A stretch of DNA of 64,000 nucleotides from Chitinophagaceae bacterium (lineage in GTDB: Bacteria; Bacteroidota; Bacteroidia; Chitinophagales; Chitinophagaceae): assembly GCA_020403425.1 (NCBI GenBank), contig JADBXR010000019.1:19499-83498 (forward strand). The letters are read 5' to 3'. The notes beneath the pieces were generated by a model. It was not told where the DNA came from. It saw nothing but the letters and a program-made list of their open reading frames with translations, and ran no database searches. The translations under genes and the position numbers were made by a program. This document shows positions 58,613 to 64,000 of this stretch, one piece after another. Positions within the stretch are counted from its first letter, which is position 1, and each line of letters starts with the position of its first letter.

Positions 58613-58616
58613 GTTC

Positions 58617-59957
58617 ATGAAAACATATCTCCTGAAAGATGCCTGCATCGTCAACGAAGGAAAACAGGTACATGCTGATGTATTAGTGAAGAACGGCAGG
58701 ATCGAAAAGATCGCCGCAAACATTACTACCCGGGAAAACAGCACAGAACTGGTTGCCAGCGACCGGTATCTGTTGCCGGGTGTGATCGATGACCAGGTAC
58801 ATTTTCGCGAGCCCGGGCTTACACACAAAGCCACCATCTATACAGAGGCCAGGGCAGCGGTAGCGGGTGGTATTACCAGTTTTATGGAAATGCCCAATAC
58901 CAATCCCCCCGCTTTCACACATGCTTTACTGGAAGACAAATACGAGATAGGCCGAAACACCTCACTTGCCAACTATTCATTTTTCATGGGTACTTCCAAC
59001 GATAACCTGGAAGAAGTGTTGAGGACCAACGAAAGAAAACAGGATATCTGCGGTGTAAAGATATTCATGGGCTCATCTACCGGCAACCTGCTGGTAGATA
59101 ACCCGCTGACCCTCGAGAAAATATTTGCCGGTTCCGAGCTGCTGATTGCCACACATTGCGAGGATGAATCCATCATCAAAGCCAACCTGCAGGCGCTGAA
59201 AAGCCGGAAAGCAAAACTGGAACCCTCCGATCACCCCGTCATCCGCAATGAGGAAGGTTGTTTTGAATCCTCTTTCCGCGCTATCCAGTATGCCAAAAAG
59301 TATGATAGCCGCTTACACATACTCCATATCAGCACGGAAAAGGAATTACAGCTGTTCGGCAATATGCTGCCCCTGGCTGAAAAAAGGATCACAGCCGAAG
59401 TATGTGTGCACCACCTGCATTTTACCAGCGAGGATTATGCAACACTGGGCAACCAGATCAAATGCAACCCCGCCATCAAAGCACCCCATAACCGCAAAGC
59501 GCTGTGGGAGGCATTACTCGACGACAGGCTGGATATCATCGCCACCGACCATGCCCCGCATACCTGGGAAGAGAAACAGGAGGATTACGAACATGCACAT
59601 GCCGGCCTGCCACTGGTACAGCATTCCCTGCAGCTCATGCTTCACTATGTGAAGGAAGGAAAGATCAGTATAGAGAAGGTAGTGGAGAAAATGAGCCACG
59701 CCGTAGCAACCTGTTTCCAGATCAAAGAACGCGGTTATATCAGGGAAGGCTACCATGCCGACCTGGTACTGGTGAACATGAACCAGGGCAATACCGTGAC
59801 CAAAGAAAATATCCTGTACAAATGCGGCTGGAGCCCGCTGGAAGGTTTCCATTTTCCGGCATCGGTCACTCATACGTTTGTAAATGGTCACCTGGTTTAT
59901 GGAAATGGGGTATTCGATGAATCACAGAAGGGACAAAGAATGCAGTTTGAACGATAA
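58617..59957 (+). CDS. pyrC: Dihydroorotase (type I, PyrC)
   Basis: Dihydroorotase closes carbamoyl-aspartate to dihydroorotate in pyrimidine synthesis. Metal-binding HxH is in DDQVHFREPGLTHKATI, MPNTNPP follows, the probable carbamylated Lys is in CGVKIFMGSSTGNLL, and His residues are in ATHCEDE and LHILHIST. The catalytic Asp is in IIATDHAPHTWEEK. The 446-residue length fits the long type I class. The start is the ATG at 58617. No other pyr gene is in the window; upp handles uracil salvage. Confidence 0.96.
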   Translation: MKTYLLKDACIVNEGKQVHADVLVKNGRIEKIAANITTRENSTELVASDRYLLPGVIDDQVHFREPGLTHKATIYTEARAAVAGGITSFMEMPNTNPPAFTHALLEDKYEIGRNTSLANYSFFMGTSNDNLEEVLRTNERKQDICGVKIFMGSSTGNLLVDNPLTLEKIFAGSELLIATHCEDESIIKANLQALKSRKAKLEPSDHPVIRNEEGCFESSFRAIQYAKKYDSRLHILHISTEKELQLFGNMLPLAEKRITAEVCVHHLHFTSEDYATLGNQIKCNPAIKAPHNRKALWEALLDDRLDIIATDHAPHTWEEKQEDYEHAHAGLPLVQHSLQLMLHYVKEGKISIEKVVEKMSHAVATCFQIKERGYIREGYHADLVLVNMNQGNTVTKENILYKCGWSPLEGFHFPASVTHTFVNGHLVYGNGVFDESQKGQRMQFER

Positions 59958-59993
59958 AGAAGCAGCAAGCTGGGGTGGATGATTGCCAAACAA

Positions 59994-60028
59994 CAACTAA
60001 CTTCAGACAAGACTTCTAACTTCCAACT
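59994..60028. repeat. CAACTAA/TCTAACT heptamer array before the MutS-like gene
   Basis: Five 7-bp units in register: CAACTAA, CTTCAGA, CAAGACT, TCTAACT, TCCAACT. They end 6 nt before the start codon of the next gene. Conservation between units is modest. Confidence 0.4.
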
Positions 60029-60034
60029 AACCTT

Positions 60035-61351
60035 ATGCAGGTAGACAAAATCACCCTTGCCGATCTCTCCATCTTTCACAGTGAAGAGGAGCAGTCCGTT
60101 TTTCATCACCTGAATCATACCCAGACCAATGGCGGGAGGGAGCACCTCAGATACCTGTTGGCACATCCTTTGGTTACCATAAACGAGATCAGGGACACAC
60201 AACTCACCATACAACAGCTGATGGCTGTAGCAACAGAATGGCCTGTAACGGTCACCAACGGGACCATCATGGTGATCGAAAGGTTCTACGACTCGCAGAT
60301 CAACACATTCCCCGATCATCCCAACAGGGTGAACAGTCTTTTTTACAAGATCCTGAATGGCCCGGACTATTCGTTGATCCGTTATACGGTGGAACATGCC
60401 ATCGACTTTACGGCAGGGCTGCAAAAGATCGTGGACCTGTTACAAAAACAACCCAACCTGAGCAAACAGCTCACCACCTGGATCACCCGTATGTCGATGC
60501 TGCTCGGGAAAAATGCGATCCAGGAACTCATAAGAGAAGACAAAAAGGCCTTGCAGCCGGAACAGGTGCTGTACTATGGTGGCGTCATCCGTTTCCATTT
60601 CAAGAACCAGAGTGCAGAACTGGTAGACCTGTACAGCCGCCTGGATGCCTATCTGAGCATCGCATGGTCGTGCAGGAAGTACGGATTCTGTTTTCCGGAG
60701 ATCACCGAAAGCAAAGAACCTTTCATCAAATCGAAAGGTCTGCACCATATGTTGCTGCAGACACCTGTTTCATATGACATTGAACTTACCAAAGACAGGA
60801 ATTTCCTTTTCCTTACCGGCGCTAACATGGCCGGTAAGAGCACGTTCATCAAAGCCGTAGGGGTGGCCGTATACCTGGCACACCTGGGAATGGGCGTACC
60901 TGCACAGCAAATGCAGCTGAGCCTGTTCGACGGGTTACTGAGCAACATACAGGTGGTGGACAATATCATCAAGGGAGAAAGTTTTTTCTTCAACGAGGTA
61001 CAACGCATCAAGAACACTATCGAAAAGATCAGCGATGGCAGGAACTGGCTCATCCTGATCGATGAACTGTTCAAGGGGACCAACCAGCAGGACGCTGTCA
61101 AATGCAGCACCACGGTGATCGAAGGTCTGCGGAAAATGCAGAACGCCCTATTCGTATTATCGACACACCTGTACGAGATCGGAGACGATCTCAGGAAATA
61201 TGAGAATATCCAGTTCCATTACTTTGAGACCTCGGTACAAGACGACCAGCTTGTATTCAGCTACCAATTGAAACAGGGGATCAGCAACGACAGGCTGGGG
61301 TACCTGATCCTGAAAAAAGAAGGCGTGGTGGATCTGCTGGATAAATTATAA
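60035..61351 (+). CDS. Short MutS-family ATPase (lacks mismatch-recognition domain)
   Basis: A 438-residue MutS-like protein. The C-terminal ABC-type ATPase domain has Walker A LTGANMAGKSTFIKAVG (about residues 259-275), the signature-like stretch SFFFNEVQRIKNTIEKISDG, and Walker B NWLILIDELFKGTN. The N-terminal part is a helical core (EHLRYLLAHPLVTINEIRDTQLTIQQLM) that resembles the MutS clamp/lever region; the mismatch-binding domain I is absent. Similar short MutS homologues are scattered in Bacteroidetes and may act in recombination or other DNA transactions. It is not canonical mismatch repair MutS. It is preceded by a CAACTAA-type array. Confidence 0.85.
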   Translation: MQVDKITLADLSIFHSEEEQSVFHHLNHTQTNGGREHLRYLLAHPLVTINEIRDTQLTIQQLMAVATEWPVTVTNGTIMVIERFYDSQINTFPDHPNRVNSLFYKILNGPDYSLIRYTVEHAIDFTAGLQKIVDLLQKQPNLSKQLTTWITRMSMLLGKNAIQELIREDKKALQPEQVLYYGGVIRFHFKNQSAELVDLYSRLDAYLSIAWSCRKYGFCFPEITESKEPFIKSKGLHHMLLQTPVSYDIELTKDRNFLFLTGANMAGKSTFIKAVGVAVYLAHLGMGVPAQQMQLSLFDGLLSNIQVVDNIIKGESFFFNEVQRIKNTIEKISDGRNWLILIDELFKGTNQQDAVKCSTTVIEGLRKMQNALFVLSTHLYEIGDDLRKYENIQFHYFETSVQDDQLVFSYQLKQGISNDRLGYLILKKEGVVDLLDKL

Positions 61352-61380
61352 GTATCTTTTAGGGCACAAATAGATGCTAT

Positions 61381-62148
61381 ATGAGACTGACAGCCCTTTT
61401 CGCTGCCTTACTGTTCAACATTCAATTGTTTGCACAACTGCCTCTTGCCTCACAGGTGTATGTGCTGAATAATAGCCCGGAAACCAAAACAAAGACCGGC
61501 AGCCGCAAAGAAATCTTGTCCGGCTCTGGTGCCATCCTTGCCAAACAAACTATCGCTGTTATCAGCATAGAGAAAGGAAAAATCATCAGGTACAAGACAG
61601 GTCCCAGCGATGATGAGCTTTTCTTCGTCATCAAGAACGGACCGGTCACGGTTCACCTGAATGAACAACATAGCCAACTGGACAGGGGCTCTGTGGTATT
61701 TGTATTGCCTGGCGACGAGGTAAGTATCGAAAACAAGAGCAGCAACACGGTACAGGTATACGAAATGCACCACCGCTCCATTGCCCGGCCCGATAACACC
61801 AGAGGCAGTAAAGCAGGTGCATCCTTTGCGATGAACTGGAACGACATGGTATTCAAACCCCACAACAAGGGCGGCATTCGGCAGTTGTTCGACAGGCAGA
61901 CCACCATGCTCAACCGTTTTGATATTCATGTAACACAACTGAACCAGGGACTCAAAAGTCACGACCCGCACACCCATACCAACGAGGAGATCATACTAAT
62001 GCTGGATGGCCATGCAGAAATGCAGATAGGCACCGATCACCAGAAAGCCGAGCCCGGCGATGTGGTATGGCTGGGTTCCAATATACTGCACAACCTGAGC
62101 AATATTGGCGATACGCCCTGCCTCTATTTTGCCATTCAGTGGAACTGA
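61381..62148 (+). CDS. Secreted two-cupin protein
   Basis: A 255-residue protein with a signal peptide (MRLTALFAALLFNIQLFA) and two cupin domains. The second has the metal-binding pattern: SHDPHTHTNEEIILMLDGHAEMQIG, a His/His/Glu set, then the later His in VVWLGSNILHNLSN. The first domain (DDELFFVIKNGPVTVHLNEQHSQLDRGSVVFVLPGDEVSIEN) has lost most His ligands. Cupins of this sort can be enzymes or sugar-binding sensors; nothing nearby suggests which. The start is the ATG at 61381, 29 nt after the MutS-like gene. Confidence 0.82.
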   Translation: MRLTALFAALLFNIQLFAQLPLASQVYVLNNSPETKTKTGSRKEILSGSGAILAKQTIAVISIEKGKIIRYKTGPSDDELFFVIKNGPVTVHLNEQHSQLDRGSVVFVLPGDEVSIENKSSNTVQVYEMHHRSIARPDNTRGSKAGASFAMNWNDMVFKPHNKGGIRQLFDRQTTMLNRFDIHVTQLNQGLKSHDPHTHTNEEIILMLDGHAEMQIGTDHQKAEPGDVVWLGSNILHNLSNIGDTPCLYFAIQWN

Positions 62149-62237
62149 CCACCTGATCAGCCGTTACACAAATCAGGTATAAATACGCTATCCCGGTTCG
62201 GGCAACCGGCTTATCTTGCCAGCTGAAAAAAAGCCGC

Positions 62238-63779
62238 ATGCTCGTAAAAACATTTGGCAGCGCCGTTTATGGTGTAGAAGCCATCAATATCACCATTGAG
62301 GTGAACGTAAGCATGGGGCAGCACTACACCATCGTCGGCCTGCCCGACAATGCCGTACGGGAGAGCCTGCAGCGAACCGAAAGCGCCATCAAGACCAACA
62401 ACTTCTTTATGCCACGCACCAAGATCGTGGTGAATCTGGCCCCGGCAGATATCCGTAAAAGCGGTTCTGCTTTTGACCTGCCCATTGCCATTGGCATTCT
62501 GGGCGCCAGCGAACAGATAGCTATGCCAGAAAGATTACAGCGCTACGTGATCATGGGCGAGCTTGGTCTCGATGGTACCGTACAACCCATAAAAGGCGCT
62601 TTGCCCATTGCCATACAAGCACGTAAGGAAGGATTTGCCGGGCTGATCGTACCCAAAGCCAATGAACGGGAAGCGGGTATGGTGAACAACCTAGAGGTAT
62701 ATGGTGTAGAACACCTGACAGATGTGGTAAGCTTCTTTGAGGATGAGAGCTACCTGAAACCCGTGGTGGTGAATACCCGCGAAGAATTTTTCAGCAACCA
62801 ATATGAGTTCGATATCGATTTCAGTGAAGTGAAAGGCCAGGAGAACATCAAACGGGCCATGGAGATAGCGGCTGCAGGCGGACATAACGCCATCCTGATA
62901 GGTCCACCGGGCGCCGGCAAAACAATGCTTGCCAAACGATTACCTACCATACTGCCGCCACTCAGTCTGCTGGAAGCACTGGAGACCACCAAAATACACA
63001 GTGTGGCCGGCAAACTTCCCGAAAACAGTGCACTCATCAGTAAACGGCCCTTCCGTTCACCACACCATACCATTTCCGATGTTGCCCTGGTAGGTGGTGG
63101 CGGCACACCCCAACCCGGCGAAATATCGCTGGCACATAACGGCGTCCTGTTCCTGGACGAACTACCCGAATTCAAACGCACAGTACTGGAAGTGATGCGT
63201 CAACCTATGGAAGAAAGAAGGGTCACCATTTCGCGTGCCAAAATGGCCCTTGATTTTCCGGCCAATTTTATGTTGATCGCTTCCATGAATCCCTGCGCCT
63301 GCGGATATTATAATCACCCGGAAAAAGAATGCACCTGTCCTCCGGGAACGGTACAGAAATACCTGAACAAAGTATCCGGCCCCCTGCTTGACCGCATTGA
63401 TCTGCATGTGGAAGTAACGCCGGTGGCTTTCAGTGAACTCAGCAGCCAGCAAACGGCAGAAGATTCGGCCACCATCCGTGAACGGGTGATCAAAGCAAGG
63501 GAAATACAGGCAGAAAGATACCTGGCACATACCGGCATCTACAATAACGCCCAGATGAGCAGTAAACTGCTGCGCGAGATCTGTATCATCAGCACCGTGG
63601 GAGAGAACCTGTTAAAGAAAGCGATGGAACGATTACACCTGAGCGCCCGCGCCTATGACCGTATCCTAAAAGTGAGCCGCACCATTGCCGACCTCGCAGG
63701 AAGTGCGGACATCAAACCCGAACACCTGGCGGAAGCAATACAGTTCAGGAGTTTGGACAGGGAAGGATGGGCAGGATGA
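62238..63779 (+). CDS. YifB/ComM-family Mg-chelatase-like AAA+ ATPase
   Basis: A 513-residue protein with an N-terminal Lon-protease-like/ChlI domain (VKTFGSAVYGVEAINITIEVNVSMGQHYTIVGLPDNAVRES and APADIRKSGSAFDLPIAIGIL), a AAA+ module with Walker A LIGPPGAGKTMLAKRLP and Walker B VLFLDELPEFKRTVLEVMRQPME, and the Mg-chelatase segment MLIASMNPCACGYYNHPEKECTCPPGTVQKYLNKVSGPLLDRIDLHVEV. The C-terminal helical domain ends AEAIQFRSLDRE. ComM acts in natural transformation by promoting branch migration. A role in DNA uptake here is inference. A TATCTTGC-like element precedes the ATG at 62238. Confidence 0.94.
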   Translation: MLVKTFGSAVYGVEAINITIEVNVSMGQHYTIVGLPDNAVRESLQRTESAIKTNNFFMPRTKIVVNLAPADIRKSGSAFDLPIAIGILGASEQIAMPERLQRYVIMGELGLDGTVQPIKGALPIAIQARKEGFAGLIVPKANEREAGMVNNLEVYGVEHLTDVVSFFEDESYLKPVVVNTREEFFSNQYEFDIDFSEVKGQENIKRAMEIAAAGGHNAILIGPPGAGKTMLAKRLPTILPPLSLLEALETTKIHSVAGKLPENSALISKRPFRSPHHTISDVALVGGGGTPQPGEISLAHNGVLFLDELPEFKRTVLEVMRQPMEERRVTISRAKMALDFPANFMLIASMNPCACGYYNHPEKECTCPPGTVQKYLNKVSGPLLDRIDLHVEVTPVAFSELSSQQTAEDSATIRERVIKAREIQAERYLAHTGIYNNAQMSSKLLREICIISTVGENLLKKAMERLHLSARAYDRILKVSRTIADLAGSADIKPEHLAEAIQFRSLDREGWAG

Positions 63780-63781
63780 GG

Positions 63782-63823
63782 GAATGTTGAATGATGAATA
63801 TTGAGCAAGGAATGATGAAGTGA
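63782..63823. repeat. GAATGTT/GAATGAT heptamer array after yifB
   Basis: Six 7-bp units in register: GAATGTT, GAATGAT, GAATATT, GAGCAAG, GAATGAT, GAAGTGA. The 19-nt core at 63796-63814 is identical to 18544-18562. It begins 2 nt after the yifB stop codon. Confidence 0.78.
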
Positions 63824-63943
63824 GGGAGAGAGGTTATTGATCGACAACAGTATCCGGCTGCCGTTGTTGGTCGCCTGACCACAGGTGTTCGGAAGAAATA
63901 GGCATTTAAACACGATTTATGGGTATTTGATCGTTTAAGGAAG

Positions 63944-64000
63944 ATGAAAGTAGATGCCCTGATTCGTCTAATACCCTCTGAGCGACTGGAACAATTGGCT
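63944..64000 (+). CDS. Possible transposase N-terminus (truncated by window edge)
   Basis: An ATG at 63944 opens a frame that reads MKVDALIRLIPSERLEQLA to the window end (19 codons). The pattern x-ALI-x-LIP-x-ER-LEQLA resembles, from memory, the N-termini of IS4-like transposases, in which an L-x-IP-x-E-x-L-x-x-LA motif is common. The preceding 63824-63943 stretch has no gene and could hold an insertion-sequence end, but I cannot define terminal repeats with one side only. Identification is weak because so little is visible. Confidence 0.35.
   Translation, partial: MKVDALIRLIPSERLEQLA

Noticed and set aside
62193..62209. CCGGTT-CGGGC-AACCGG hairpin as a terminator before yifB
   Set aside because: The stem is only 6 bp and is not followed by a T-run; it overlaps the promoter region instead.
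1..64000. tRNA or rRNA genes
   Set aside because: No cloverleaf-like segment with a T-loop and acceptor pairing, and no rRNA-like sequence, was found when reading the gaps.

Overview
The window is ordinary chromosomal DNA from a member of the Bacteroidetes, most likely close to the Chitinophagaceae. The evidence is the gene families and promoter style. There is a split nuoC/nuoD complex I operon with a short NuoG, a ubiE-porT pair and a PorP/SprF-like protein (type IX secretion), bacillithiol-type BshA, a short RpoD that starts at region 1.2, a START-like domain protein, and many TAnnTTTG promoter elements close to start codons. Coding density is high. I see no rRNA, tRNA, CRISPR array, prophage or integron. 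The only hint of a transposon is a possible transposase start at the extreme right edge.

Layout. 1-9861 (minus): the respiratory complex I operon nuoA-B-C-D-E-F-G-H-I-J-K-L, with nuoL cut by the left edge and a four-helix-bundle (23S intervening-sequence type) gene lodged between nuoF and nuoG. 9885-12952 (minus): a small membrane protein, a PstS-like lipoprotein and a TPR protein. 13164-20624 (mostly plus): protein-tyrosine phosphatase, hisS, a lipoprotein, thiolase (minus), rlmN and two pseudouridine synthases. 20695-23993 (minus): secreted amidohydrolase, 1-Cys peroxiredoxin, DNA polymerase IV. 24104-26913 (plus): S41-like protease, Crp/Fnr regulator, DinB-fold protein. 26987-31720 (minus): thioesterase, rimM, rpsP, ffh, a GxxExxY protein and the primary sigma factor. 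32017-40416 (mostly plus): START-like protein, LptF/G permease, Tat-exported superoxide dismutase, OsmC, GH43, a cation diffusion facilitator, M20 dipeptidase, S4 protein, trmD. 40511-44656 (minus): a large BNR-repeat protein and a LolA-like protein. 44754-51311 (mostly plus): adenine deaminase, upp, PorP-like protein, EI24 membrane protein, RsmI-like methylase, with an esterase-like protein and mpg on minus. 51433-58434: M28 peptidase (minus), bshA, aminotransferase (minus), gamma carbonic anhydrase, rsgA (minus), ubiE, porT. 58617-63779 (plus): pyrC, a short MutS-like ATPase, a secreted bicupin and yifB/comM.

The genes are mainly housekeeping: respiration, translation and RNA modification (hisS, rlmN, rluB/rluA-like, rimM, rpsP, trmD, rsgA, ffh), purine and pyrimidine salvage or synthesis (ade, upp, pyrC), thiol and oxidative defence (peroxiredoxin, SOD, OsmC, bshA), and secreted hydrolases.

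The most unusual feature lies between the genes. Many intergenic gaps hold short arrays of degenerate 7- or 8-bp units, often as two arms in inverted orientation that could form long hairpins. Different gaps carry different unit families (TTCAAAA, AAAAGTC, GGGCAAT/GGTGAGT, CATTCACT, GAATGTT and others), and some families recur at distant loci. One array lies inside the hisS coding sequence, and two inverted arrays exactly bracket the four-helix-bundle gene inside the nuo operon. A second theme is a set of genes (rlmN, trmD, rimM, pyrC, a phosphatase, ubiE) whose promoter -7 element ends only 4-6 nt before the start codon, which suggests leaderless mRNAs. All functions are read from sequence motifs alone; no search was run.
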